A DNA stretch of 64,000 nt, from the NCBI GenBank assembly GCA_963846165.1, contig CAWJUU010000004.1, forward strand, positions 1 through 64,000. Direction: 5' to 3'. Below are positions 17,292 to 25,894 of the stretch, piece after piece. Every line of letters starts with the position of its first letter. Positions within the stretch are counted from its first letter, which is position 1. The DNA comes from WHSW01 sp963846165. GTDB taxonomy: Bacteria > Actinomycetota > Thermoleophilia > Solirubrobacterales > 70-9. The notes beneath the pieces were generated by a model that saw nothing but the letters and a program-made list of their open reading frames with translations, had not been told where the DNA came from and searched no databases. Position numbers and translations under genes: made by a program.

Positions 17292-18219
17292 ATGAGCCCT
17301 GACCCTGCGTCCGCGTCGCGCGGCGACTCTCCGATCTTCGTGGTGGGGGTCGCGCATTCAGGGACCACGATCCTTCATCGGATGCTGGCCTACCACCCCG
17401 CGCTCGCTTGGTTCTCTCAGTTCTCGCTTCGAGGCGGCGAGATCCGGGGTCGGTCGCGCATCCCGGGAGCCGGCCTTATGGACAGGCAGCTTCGGTCGAT
17501 CCCTCATCGCTGGCAGAAGCAGAAACCCAGCTTCCGACGGCCGCCTCTGACGCCTCGCCCGGGCGAGGCGTCGGACGATTTGGGCCGACCTCATCAATGA
17601 TGGCCGCGAGTTCGCCTCGGTGGAGGAACTCGACGAATCGACGCCGGGTTCCGGCGGCCCGAGGAGCGCCAGCGCGACGATCGACGGGGACCGGCTGCGA
17701 TCATGTCTGGCGGCGTTCAGCGAGCAATTCGAGGGCCGACGAGTGCTGGCCAAGCTCCCTCCTCCCGACTTCTCCCGCTATCTCGAGCCGGTCCAGACGG
17801 CCTTTCCCGGCGCCCTGTTCGTGCACATAGTCCGCGATGGGCGGCCCGTTTCATTCAGCCTGCGGCCGAAGTTCGAACCGAGGCTGGATGCTCGCAGCGC
17901 GCTGCTCGCCGCGGCCCGCCACTGGGTGGCCACGCTTGATCGAGTCCATGCAACTCGCGAGACCGACCTGCTCGAGGTGCGCTACGAGGATCTCTGTGAG
18001 GACGTGCACGGGGTCATCCGGACGATTCTCGACCGCGCCGCCCTCGACCCGGAGGCGTTTCCCTTCGGGCGATGCCCATCACGGCTCTCGCAGACGAACT
18101 CGCGCTGGGTGGACCAGGCGACGCCCCGGGAGCTCGAGGAAGTGTCCGAGATTCAGCGCGAGCAGCTGAACCGGTTCGGGTATCCGCTGGTGTTGGCGGC
18201 CGCCGGCAGCTTTTCGTGA
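17292..18219 (+). CDS. sulfotransferase 3 (Sulfotransfer_3-like), frame break near 17565, possibly fused to deacetylase 2
   Basis: About 310 aa. The phosphosulfate loop is FVVGVAHSGTTILHRMLAYH, and the 3'-phosphate site is FVHIVRDGRPVSFSLRPKFE. LLEVRYEDLCEDVHGVIRTI is a further family block. The frame shifts near 17555-17573, and the body resumes TIWADLINDGREFASVEEL to TGA 18217. ATG 17292 aligns with the start of the paralogue at 18227, but the same frame is open upstream into deacetylase 2. The start sits in ATGA, so one missing indel at 17225-17290 would give an ordinary 4-base overlap instead of a fusion. It is a close tandem copy of the next gene. Confidence 0.8.
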
Positions 18220-18226
18220 GCGGCTG

Positions 18227-19030
18227 ATGCAACCTGAGCTCTCACCCGTCCTCGTGTGCGGGGCCCCGCATTCGGGGACGACGATCCTCTACCGCATGCT
18301 CGCCTATCACCCGGATCTGACGTGGTTCTCGCAACTCTCGCTGGGTAACGGCGAGATCCCCGGCCGCCGCACCCGCCCAGGGGCCGGCCTTCTCGACGTC
18401 AAGCTTCGGCGCGTTCCCCACTCGTGGCGGAAGGAAGAGTCCAGGCTGAGGCGACTCGTGGTCCCACTCCCCAGTGACGAGACGACGATCTGGGAGTACC
18501 TGCTGGAGGACGAGAGCACGGACGCCGAACGTGTGCGCTCGTGCCTGGCGTCGTTCAGCGAGCGCTTCGGCGGTCGCCGGATAGTCGCAAAATGGCCCGA
18601 GTTCCACCGATTCCTCGACCTCCTTCACGCTTCCTGTCCCGATGCGCTCTATGTCCACATCGTCCGCGATGGCCGCCCGCTCGCCTTCAGCATCCGGGAG
18701 AAGTTCGAGCGTCGTCGGCTCGAGCCTCACGACGCCCTCCTCGCCGCCGCCCATCACTGGGTCGAAGTGCTCGAGAGCGTCCGCGCCGCACGGGGGATCG
18801 ATCTGCTCGAGGTCCGCTACGAGGACTTCTGCGAGGACGTCCATGGGGTGATTCGGAACATCCTCAGCCGCGGCCGCCTGGACGCCGAGCGGTTTCCCTT
18901 CCGGCGCTGCCCGCCGACGCTCTCGGCCCGAACCAACACGCGGTGGATCGACGAAGCTTCGCCTGAGGAGCTCACCCAGGTGTCCGAGATTCAGCACGAC
19001 CACCTCGTCGAGTACGGGTACTCGGCGTGA
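18227..19030 (+). CDS. sulfotransferase 4 (Sulfotransfer_3-like), tandem paralogue
   Basis: Intact 267 aa sulfotransferase. The phosphosulfate loop VLVCGAPHSGTTILYRMLAY starts at residue 8. The 3'-phosphate site is YVHIVRDGRPLAFSIREKFE. LLEVRYEDFCEDVHGVIRNI, then PEELTQVSEIQHDHLVEYGY, are collinear with sulfotransferase 3 throughout, and by eye more than half the residues match. The start lies 7 bases after the stop of its paralogue, which indicates tandem duplication. Its 3' end overlaps the leftward polymerase gene by 59 bases. Sulfation of a sugar or lipid-linked oligosaccharide is the expected role; the acceptor is unknown. Confidence 0.9.
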   Translation: MQPELSPVLVCGAPHSGTTILYRMLAYHPDLTWFSQLSLGNGEIPGRRTRPGAGLLDVKLRRVPHSWRKEESRLRRLVVPLPSDETTIWEYLLEDESTDAERVRSCLASFSERFGGRRIVAKWPEFHRFLDLLHASCPDALYVHIVRDGRPLAFSIREKFERRRLEPHDALLAAAHHWVEVLESVRAARGIDLLEVRYEDFCEDVHGVIRNILSRGRLDAERFPFRRCPPTLSARTNTRWIDEASPEELTQVSEIQHDHLVEYGYSA

Positions 19031-20561
19031 GCGCATGGTTGTCCTCCGCTCCGGGTGCGGAGGTCGCTGACGTCATCCGCGCGATCGCAGCCAGGGCGCC
19101 GATGAACAGGGCGGGGACTACCGTGTCAACCTGGCCACCGAAGAGGGGATTGTCGTTGCTCCAGATGATCACGAGCAGCAGGCCGAGGCTCATCGTCCAC
19201 GCCTGGGGCCAGAGTTCGTGCTCTCGGCCGATGCGGCGAAGGAGCGCTCGCACTCGCAGGGCTACGATGACGATCAGCGCGACGAGGAGGGCGAACCCGA
19301 CGAGGCCCAGGTCGGCGAGGATCTGAACGTAGGTGTTGTGGACGGAGCCCGGCTTCACGTCCGGGTAGAAGATCGGACGGGCATCGGGAAACCGGCGCCG
19401 CACCTCGATTGCAATTTCCCGATCGCCGATCACTTGCGGCGCGCTGCTCTGCCGCCAGCCCGCCCCGACGATGGGATTGCGCTCGAAGATCTCGAGCCCC
19501 GCCGCCCCCAGGATGATGCGCTGGGCCGCGGAGCTGTTCCTGAACGACTCCGAGGACGGGGACACCTCCGGCCGCAGGAACTGAACCGCGCTGAAGACCA
19601 GGACCCCGGCCAGAGCCACCGCGAGCACCGCGCGCGTGGCGCGGTGTGGGGCGGCAGCGGGGGACCTGCTCGCGAGGCTCGCTCCGAGCGCGAGAACGAA
19701 CCCGGTCGCCACGAGTGAGGCCACGGACTTTGTGAGCAGGAGGCCCAGCAGTCCGGTCGCCCCCAGCGCAACTCTGTAGGGGGCCTTCGACGTCACTGCG
19801 CCGAATGCGGCGATCAGCAGCAGTAGACCCGAGACCAAGCCGAGCGCGTTCGGGCCCAAGGAACCTCCAGATCGGTCCGTCAGCAAGCTTCCTCCGCTGA
19901 GCGCGCCGTCGGCGACCGCGACCACACCCGCGGCGGCTACGGCGCCCAGGATCAGACGGATGTCGCCCTTCGTCTCGATCAGGCTCGCGGCGAGCCACGC
20001 GAGTGAGGCCGTCTGGACCAGGCGCAGCCAAGAGACGAAGGCGCTTCCAACAGCGCCCGAGTCGGAGGTCGCGACCGTGACGAGCGTCAACCCTGCGTAG
20101 GCGAGAAAAACAATCGCGATGGCCTGTCCGAAAGCAATCCGCGGCCGTTCGTCTGGCACGCTCCGCCCCGCGCGCTCGACGACTCCCACGAGCCACCAGG
20201 CGACCGCTCCCAGGTAGAAGACGTCGGCCAGATTCACGTCCACGTCCCCGAATTGGCCGAACACCGGGAGAAAGCCGGTGATCGTCAGCGCTCCGATCGC
20301 CGCCAGGCAGGTCTGCGGGCCGGTCATGATCAAGGCGGCGCACACCAGGCCCCCGACGGTCAGCACCACGGCCGAATCCAGGGCCAGGCCGAATCCGTTG
20401 AACCGGGCAACCGCCCAGCCGAGGACGAGGGCAAGCGCGGCCAAGCCGGCGAGCAGGGGCAGATCGGCCGAGGCGCCCCCGGGCCACGGCGTTCGTGAGC
20501 GAGTCACGATCGGCGAGGGCCGGGGCGTCAGCTCGGGTGCTTGTCCGCCACGAGCTTTCAC
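18972..20561 (-). CDS. O-antigen ligase/Wzy-like polysaccharide polymerase
   Basis: Polytopic membrane protein of 529 aa with about 11-12 hydrophobic segments between residues 30 and 500. It has the large extracytoplasmic loop typical of Wzy/WaaL proteins (about residues 345-405: SSAAQRIILGAAGLEIFERN, PIVGAGWRQSS, GSVHNTYVQILADLGLVGF). The H-N-x-Y/F-L motif before a membrane segment is the family hallmark. It would polymerise or ligate the undecaprenyl-linked repeat unit. The GTG start at 20561 is preceded 9 bases earlier by TATCGT, a possible -10 for a near-leaderless transcript. The flippase at 20675 is upstream on the same strand. Confidence 0.85.
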   Translation of the reverse strand: MKARGGQAPELTPRPSPIVTRSRTPWPGGASADLPLLAGLAALALVLGWAVARFNGFGLALDSAVVLTVGGLVCAALIMTGPQTCLAAIGALTITGFLPVFGQFGDVDVNLADVFYLGAVAWWLVGVVERAGRSVPDERPRIAFGQAIAIVFLAYAGLTLVTVATSDSGAVGSAFVSWLRLVQTASLAWLAASLIETKGDIRLILGAVAAAGVVAVADGALSGGSLLTDRSGGSLGPNALGLVSGLLLLIAAFGAVTSKAPYRVALGATGLLGLLLTKSVASLVATGFVLALGASLASRSPAAAPHRATRAVLAVALAGVLVFSAVQFLRPEVSPSSESFRNSSAAQRIILGAAGLEIFERNPIVGAGWRQSSAPQVIGDREIAIEVRRRFPDARPIFYPDVKPGSVHNTYVQILADLGLVGFALLVALIVIVALRVRALLRRIGREHELWPQAWTMSLGLLLVIIWSNDNPLFGGQVDTVVPALFIGALAAIARMTSATSAPGAEDNHALTPSTRTRRGGRAESRTPG

Positions 20562-20674
20562 CGAGTCGTGACGATAGTCGGCCGGTGCCTGGGATTCCTG
20601 GCTCCTACGCGGCGCGCGCGATGCAGTGCAATTCGGCCTTGCCGCGCCCTGCTCGCCAAGCTAGGGCACCATCG

Positions 20675-22117
20675 TCAGTAGCCTGCGCTCAGATTTCCGG
20701 GTCGCAGTCCGGGTGCTCTTTTCTCCGGGGGCAGGCGTTCCGCTTCGTCGAGAAGCCGGTTCGCCACGAAGTACAGGGGCACTTGGGTCGCAACGTACGT
20801 GAATGAGACCGCGATCGCGGCCCCCGTGGCTTCGAAGCGGGCCAGGAGCGCGATCCCAGAAATCAGGAGGACCGCGAACGCCACCTCGTATGCGGTCTGT
20901 AGGCCGGGACGGCCGATTGCCGGGAAAAACATCTTCGCCCAGGCCAGGGCCAGGTGGACGACCGTCGCGACCAGGAGGATGCGCGCGGGGCCAATCGCGT
21001 CCTCGAATTGATCCGAGTAGAAGGCTGGCAGAAGCACGGGGAGGAGGAACCATCCGGCAACGGCTGCCGGCAGCGCGATCGCCAACCCAATCCGTGTTGC
21101 GCCCCTGATGGTCGTGCGAAGACCGTCGATATCGCCTTCAGACGCCTGGCGCGCCTGTTCGGGAAACAGCAAGAGCCGCAGTGGCGCGGTGGCGAGGCTG
21201 GCAACGGTGAACGGAAACAAGGCCACCGAGAAGATGCCTACCGTTTGCGCACCCGCCAGCGATCCGAGAATCACCGGCGCCGCCGACCGCTGCGCACCCT
21301 GGACGCTCGTTGCGACGCTCGAGAAGATGCCGAATGAGCGCAGCTTTCCCAGCCACTCGCGTGCGCCCTCTTGCGGCTCCGCGCGATCCCACTTGCTCCA
21401 TCCGACGCGCCAGGCGAGCCCACCTTGAATCAAGGCCCCGGCGAAAGCAGCAGCCGCATACGCGACCAAGACCTCCTGCGGACCCCCGACGCCAACCGCC
21501 CAGAGCACTCCGATGAGGCGCAGGACGCTGGTCCCGAACATCACCCAAGCGCGCAGTTCGCGGCGCTTTGCCAGCAGCAGCACCGCTCCTGTCGTCCCGT
21601 CGACAGTTTGGGCGAAAGCGATCACGACGGCGATTCGGACCAGAGATGCATCGGCCTCCCCGCTGCCGAGGAGGTCGCTCAGCGGGCCGGCGAGACCCAG
21701 AATCAACGCCCCGACCGCCAGGCCGATCCCCAGGTCCACCGCGAACGCGATCCGCAGCAGCGTTCGCAAGCCGCCGAAGTCCTTCGCCGTGAGCGCGCGA
21801 TAGCCATGATGGACGACCGCCTGCTCCAGGGTCAGGTCGAGGAGAGTCGCGATCAGGGTGACAACGGCGATCGCCAGCACGACGGATCCGTAACCGTCCG
21901 GGCCGAGCTCCCGGGCAGCCACGATGCCTGTGATCAGCGCGACTGCCGCGGCTGCCCAGATCGCGATCGAGGCGGACCCGGCGCGTCGCCACCACGTCCT
22001 ATCCGTCCAAAAGGCAGGCTCTTGAACGTCTGGCCAGCCAAGCTCTGAGCCGGCGCTCAGGCCCCCTCCGGGATCTTCGACCGGTGGGCGGTCTTTCGGA
22101 ACCCGTGGTCGCCTCAC
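20675..22117 (-). CDS. Wzx-like oligosaccharide flippase (MOP superfamily)
   Basis: 480 aa membrane protein with about 12-14 hydrophobic segments. The first follows a soluble 50-residue leader (FWTDRTWWRRAGSASIAIW). Typical MOP/Wzx features are AVVALITGIVAARELGPDGY near residue 60, VVHHGYRALTAKDFGGLRTL, and regular Gly/Ala-rich helices to the C-terminus (LPLYFVANRLLDEAERLPPE). It would move the lipid-linked repeat unit across the membrane before polymerisation by the gene at 18972. The start is GTG 22115-22117, divergent from the Wzz/BY-kinase gene. The pair wzx-wzy runs leftward with a 113-base gap in which I see no other feature. Confidence 0.87.
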   Translation of the reverse strand: MRRPRVPKDRPPVEDPGGGLSAGSELGWPDVQEPAFWTDRTWWRRAGSASIAIWAAAAVALITGIVAARELGPDGYGSVVLAIAVVTLIATLLDLTLEQAVVHHGYRALTAKDFGGLRTLLRIAFAVDLGIGLAVGALILGLAGPLSDLLGSGEADASLVRIAVVIAFAQTVDGTTGAVLLLAKRRELRAWVMFGTSVLRLIGVLWAVGVGGPQEVLVAYAAAAFAGALIQGGLAWRVGWSKWDRAEPQEGAREWLGKLRSFGIFSSVATSVQGAQRSAAPVILGSLAGAQTVGIFSVALFPFTVASLATAPLRLLLFPEQARQASEGDIDGLRTTIRGATRIGLAIALPAAVAGWFLLPVLLPAFYSDQFEDAIGPARILLVATVVHLALAWAKMFFPAIGRPGLQTAYEVAFAVLLISGIALLARFEATGAAIAVSFTYVATQVPLYFVANRLLDEAERLPPEKRAPGLRPGNLSAGY

Positions 22118-22205
22118 GCCCGAGCGACGGGGCAGGCTCTGACTCGTCCGCGCACGCTATCCACCGGGCTGGGGGGACCGGCTCCAGGAGGCAGTGTCAC
22201 TCCCC

Positions 22206-22211
22206 TACTAT
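22206..22211 (+). promoter_or_regulatory. candidate -10 box, near-leaderless start of the BY-kinase gene
   Basis: TACTAT fits TANNNT and ends 11 bases before GTG 22223, so the transcript would start only a few bases before the start codon. No -35 box was recognised. Confidence 0.3.
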
Positions 22212-22222
22212 GCCGAAGTTCG

Positions 22223-23779
22223 GTGTCGATCACGGCAATACTGGGGGATGGCACGGTGCCGGAACGGCCTGCAGCAGACCCAAATCGCCCACTGAGCGTG
22301 GTCGGCCTTCTTCGCCGGCGCTTTCTCGTGATCCTGATTCCGGCGCTCCTCGTCCCAGGGGTGGCGCTTGCGTTGACCCTCCAGCAGGAGAAGCAATACG
22401 AGGCTTCGACCTCCCTGCTCTTCCGCGACTCGGGGCTCGGCTCCACGGTGCTCGCCTCCGCGGACCCCGATCGTGAGGCGGCGACCAACCTGCGCCTGCT
22501 GCAGCTCGACGCGCTCGAGAGCAAGGTCAATGCCGACCGTAATCATCCGTTCCCGGGCGACGTCGACGTGGTCACCGAAGCGGAGTCCAATCTGGCGACG
22601 ATCACCGCGACCGATACCAAGCCCAGGCGCGCCGCCCGCATGGCGGATGCGTTCGCCCAGGAGTACATAGCGCTCCGCGAGAAAGCAGTTGACCGCGAGA
22701 TCGAGCTGGAGCGAACGGCGGTTAACGAAGAGCTTTCACAGATTCCGCTCACGACCCAACCCGGGGGGGCCCAGCTGGGGCAGGGAGGACTGAAGCGCCG
22801 GGGCCGGCGGGCGGAGGCGCTCAAAGAGCGCCTGAAGGAACTCACCATCGCCGGGGTGGCCCCAATCGGCGTCCGCCAGGTCCAGCGGGCCGAGGTCCCT
22901 TCGTCCGCAGTATCGCCGGACCCGGTCCGCAACACGGTGGTCGGTGCCATCCTCGGCCTCGCGCTTGGGATCGGGTTCGCGATCTGGCTCGAGCGGCGTG
23001 ACACACGCATGAGGGATGCTCGCGATCTCGAGGCCGCGTTTGGGCAGCCGATCCTCGGCCGGATTCCCCAGAGCCGCAAGCTTGCCAAGTCGAGCCCGGG
23101 CACCGGCGCCCTCGCATCACCGGAGGAGGAGGCCTTCCGCACGCTGCGGGCCAACCTTCGGCACGTTCTGCAAGAAGGGGCACGATCGGTGCTGGTGACT
23201 TCCGCCAATCCGGGCGAGGGCAAGACGACCGTCGCCTGGAATCTGGCCCGCGCCGAAGCGGCGTCTGGAGCCAAGGTGCTGATGGTTGAGGCGGACATGC
23301 GGCGTCCGGTTCTCGCCCGCAGCCTCGGCGCTGTCGGGGCGCCGGGGCTGAGTCAGCTGCTGACTGCGGAAGGCCGCCTCGAGGACTTGGTCCAGTCGAT
23401 CGGGTTCGAGGAAAGTGAGAACGGCAACGCTTCGACGGGGAGGGTCGATGTGTTGCTCGCGGGGACTCCACCCTCCAATCCGGCGGAGCTGCTGGACTCG
23501 GACCGGATGCAGGCCGTGCTCGAAACGATGCCCGAAGCCTACGACCTGGTCGTGCTCGACACTCCGCCTGCCTCCGTCGTCTCGGACGTGATCCCGATGT
23601 TCGAGTCAGTTGGCGGCGTGGTGGTCGTCGGCCGTTTGGGTATGACCACATACGAGTCGATCAGAGAGCTTCGCGACCAGCTCGAGAATCTCGACGCGCC
23701 GTTGCTTGGGGTGGTCGTCAACTCCGATCTGACGAACGTCAATGCCGCGAAGTACTCCTACGCGGCTACGACGAGTTGA
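22223..23779 (+). CDS. Wzz/BY-kinase fusion (polysaccharide chain-length regulator with tyrosine kinase)
   Basis: 518 aa. An N-terminal Wzz-type segment has membrane helices at about 36-54 (FLVILIPALLVPGVALALTL) and 240-258 (VVGAILGLALGIGFAIW). The cytoplasmic BY-kinase domain follows: Walker A SANPGEGKTTVAWNLARAE, Walker A' VLMVEADMRRPVLARSLGA, and Walker B YDLVVLDTPPASVVSDV. The extracytoplasmic part is short and ends in a basic stretch (GLKRRGRRAEALKERLKEL). The C-terminal tail is only KYSYAATTS, so the usual Tyr cluster is reduced to two tyrosines. It would control chain length of the exported polymer. Start GTG 22223; a second GTG at 22256 is possible. Confidence 0.9.
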   Translation: MSITAILGDGTVPERPAADPNRPLSVVGLLRRRFLVILIPALLVPGVALALTLQQEKQYEASTSLLFRDSGLGSTVLASADPDREAATNLRLLQLDALESKVNADRNHPFPGDVDVVTEAESNLATITATDTKPRRAARMADAFAQEYIALREKAVDREIELERTAVNEELSQIPLTTQPGGAQLGQGGLKRRGRRAEALKERLKELTIAGVAPIGVRQVQRAEVPSSAVSPDPVRNTVVGAILGLALGIGFAIWLERRDTRMRDARDLEAAFGQPILGRIPQSRKLAKSSPGTGALASPEEEAFRTLRANLRHVLQEGARSVLVTSANPGEGKTTVAWNLARAEAASGAKVLMVEADMRRPVLARSLGAVGAPGLSQLLTAEGRLEDLVQSIGFEESENGNASTGRVDVLLAGTPPSNPAELLDSDRMQAVLETMPEAYDLVVLDTPPASVVSDVIPMFESVGGVVVVGRLGMTTYESIRELRDQLENLDAPLLGVVVNSDLTNVNAAKYSYAATTS

Positions 23780-23780
23780 G

Positions 23781-23817
23781 CCGCGAAGCTGGAATTCAAC
23801 AGTTCGCGCTTTCGCGG
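23781..23817. terminator. hairpin between convergent genes
   Basis: CCGCGAA at 23781-23787 pairs with TTCGCGG at 23811-23817. The hairpin lies between the convergent stops of the BY-kinase gene (23779) and the hemoglobin gene (23843). No T-run follows, so this is a probable but weak bidirectional terminator. Confidence 0.4.
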
Positions 23818-23842
23818 GTTACGAGCCGGGCGCCTCGCTCGG

Positions 23843-24310
23843 TTAGGGCTCGAACGGCGGTGCCTCACCCCAGCCCCAGCGGGGAACGGGCGCGTGCTCG
23901 GCCACCTCGGCGTCGGCCTGCGAGTTGGCGAGCGCGAGGCGCGTGGCCCATTCGACGTAGGCGACGAATGCCGAGCGGAACTCCGGGTCGTCGGGGAGTG
24001 AGGCGTCGTCGGCCGCGAGGCTCATCAGCGAGGCGAAGCGGAACCGCTGCTCTGGGGTGATCTCGAGCCCGCGATGGTGGGCGAGCATGCTCTCGTAGCC
24101 GCCGAGCTCGTCGCTGTAGCGCGTCGGGCCGCCGAAGACCTCGCACCACCACGCGGTGACGTGAGCGCGGTGTTCCTCGTGGACGCCGCCGGGGAACAGC
24201 GGCGCCAGCAGATCGTCGCCCTCGACCCGGTCGTAGAAGGCGTCGATCAGCCGTCGCAGGGCGGCCTCACCCCCCGCCCACTCGTACAGTGTCGGCGGCG
24301 GGGCGGCCAC
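23843..24310 (-). CDS. glbO: group II truncated hemoglobin
   Basis: 155 aa 2-over-2 globin that binds heme and would handle O2, NO or peroxide in the cytoplasm. LYEWAGGEAALRRLIDAFYD carries the B10 tyrosine (Y in AFYD). LLAPLFPGG is the conserved CD/E-helix start, and the proximal histidine is in MLAHHRGLEI. VEWATRLALANSQ ends the globin fold. GTG 24310 is one base after the dehydrogenase stop (24312), so the two genes form one leftward unit. A Pro- and Trp-rich tail (VPRWGWGEAPPFEP) follows, as seen in other actinobacterial copies. Confidence 0.9.
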   Translation of the reverse strand: MAAPPPTLYEWAGGEAALRRLIDAFYDRVEGDDLLAPLFPGGVHEEHRAHVTAWWCEVFGGPTRYSDELGGYESMLAHHRGLEITPEQRFRFASLMSLAADDASLPDDPEFRSAFVAYVEWATRLALANSQADAEVAEHAPVPRWGWGEAPPFEP

Positions 24311-24311
24311 C

Positions 24312-25781
24312 TCAGACGTTGATCGCCACGTACTTGGTCTCGAGGAACTCGTCGATCCCCTCGTTGCCGCCCTCGCGGCCGATCCCCGACTGCTTGACGC
24401 CGCCGAACGGCGCGCCGGCGTTCGAGACCATGCCCTGGTTGAGGCCGATCATGCCCGGTCTCGAGGCCCTCGCAGACTCGAATCGCGCGCTTGATGTCGC
24501 GGGTGAAGACGTAGGCGACGAGCCCGTACTCGGTGTCGTTGGCGGCGGCGATCGCCTCCTCCTCGGAGCCGAAGGAAGCCACCGGTGCGACCGGCCCGAA
24601 GATCTCCTCGTCGAGCACTCGGGCGCCCTCGGTGACGCCGCCGAGCACCGTCGGCTCGAAGAAGTAGCCGGCGCCGTCGACAGCGGAGCCGCCGACGAGC
24701 ACGTTCGCGCCCTTGGCCTTCGCGTCGTCGACCAGCTCGGCGACCTTCTGCCGCTGCGTCGGAGTCGATCAGCGGGCCGATCTCGACGCCGTCCTCGGTC
24801 CCGCGGCCCAGCTTGAGCTTGCCCATCCGCTCGGCCAGCCGCTCGGCGAACTCCTCGGCGAGCGAGTCGGCGACGTGGAAGCGGTTCGCCGACGTGCAGG
24901 CCTCGCCGATGTTGCGCATCTTGGCCAGCATCGCGCCGTCGAGCGCCGCGTCGAGGTCGGCGTCGTCGAAGATCAGGAACGGGGCGTTGCCGCCGAGCTC
25001 CATCGAGACCTTGAGCACGTTGGGGGCCGCCTGGGCGATCAGCTTGCGCCCGACCTCGGTCGAGCCGGTGAACGAGAGCTTGCGCAGCCGCGGGTCGCCG
25101 ATGATCGGCTCCGAGATCGCACTCGACGAGGAGCCGGTGATCACGTTCAGCACCCCCGGCGGCAGCCCGGCCTCGGTGAGCAGCTCGGCGAGCGCCAGCA
25201 TCGAGAGCGGCGTCTGCTGGGCGGGCTTGACCACCATCGTGCAGCCGGCGGCGATCGCCGGGCCGATCTTCCGCGTCCCCATCGCGTTGGGGAAGTTCCA
25301 CGGCGTGATGAAGTAGCTGGGGCCGATCGGCTGCCGCATCACCAGCACCCGCGACGCGGCGTTGCCGGCGATCTTGTAGTAGCCGTCGATCCGCAGCGCC
25401 TCGCCCGAGAACCAGCGAAAGAACTCGGCCGCGTAGATGATCTCGGCCTTCGACTCGGCCACCGACTTGCCCATCTCGAGCGTCATCAGCAGCGCCAGCT
25501 CGTCGGCGCGCTCGCTCAGCAGCTCGAACGCGCGGTAGAGGATCTCCGAGCGCTCGTTCGGCGGGCTGGTGGCCCAGGCGGGCTGCGCCTCGCAGGCGGC
25601 ATCGAGCGCCGCCGTGGCGTCGCTCGGGCGTCGCGTCGGCGACCTCGCTGAAGGCCTCGCCGGTGGCGGGGTCCTCGACCGCGAGCGTCGCGCCGCCGGT
25701 CGCGTCGCGCCACTCGCCGCCGATGAAGAGCTGTCTCGGCGCCGCCTCGACGGCCGATCGTTCCTGCGTTTCGGTGCTCAT
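24312..25781 (-). pseudogene. gabD: succinate-semialdehyde-type aldehyde dehydrogenase, three frame breaks
   Basis: NAD(P)-dependent aldehyde dehydrogenase. The start MSTETQERSAVEAAPRQLFI and the end GIGREGGNEGIDEFLETKY are in one frame. The middle lies in two others: MTLEMGKSVAESKAEIIYAA, PWNFPNAMGTRKIGPAIAAG, SFTGSTEVGRKLI, SMELGGNAPFLIF (catalytic Glu), EACTSANRF (catalytic Cys), then DEEIFGPVAPVASFGSEEEA. Breaks fall near 25620, 24770 and 24465. All catalytic blocks are intact, which favours sequencing indels over decay. MELGGNAP and KQSGIGREGG are typical of succinate-semialdehyde dehydrogenases. It has a ribosome site (AAAGGGAGG) and a TACGCT box at 25808-25813 on the minus strand. Confidence 0.8.
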
Positions 25782-25807
25782 CCGACCTCCCTTTCGATCT
25801 CGGTCGC

Positions 25808-25813
25808 AGCGTA
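25808..25813 (-). promoter_or_regulatory. candidate -10 box for the dehydrogenase-hemoglobin unit
   Basis: On the minus strand the bases read TACGCT, a TANNNT match, 26 bases upstream of ATG 25781, with an AAAGGGAGG ribosome site between. Confidence 0.35.
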
Positions 25814-25859
25814 GCGCCCGGCCTCGGGATGCTGCGGGGAGCGCGACTTCCGCACCCCC

Positions 25860-25865
25860 TAGGCT
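25860..25865 (+). promoter_or_regulatory. candidate -10 box for the SpoIID gene
   Basis: TAGGCT fits TANNNT, 29 bases before ATG 25895. A G-rich ribosome site (CAGGGGGGAA) lies between. Unlike several genes here, this one has a real leader. Confidence 0.4.
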
Positions 25866-25894
25866 GTTGAACCCTCAGGGGGGAACGCGGACCA

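Noticed and set aside
22209..22476. ATG 22209 as start of the BY-kinase gene
   Set aside because: It is in a different frame and gives a short product without motifs; GTG 22223 is in the right frame.
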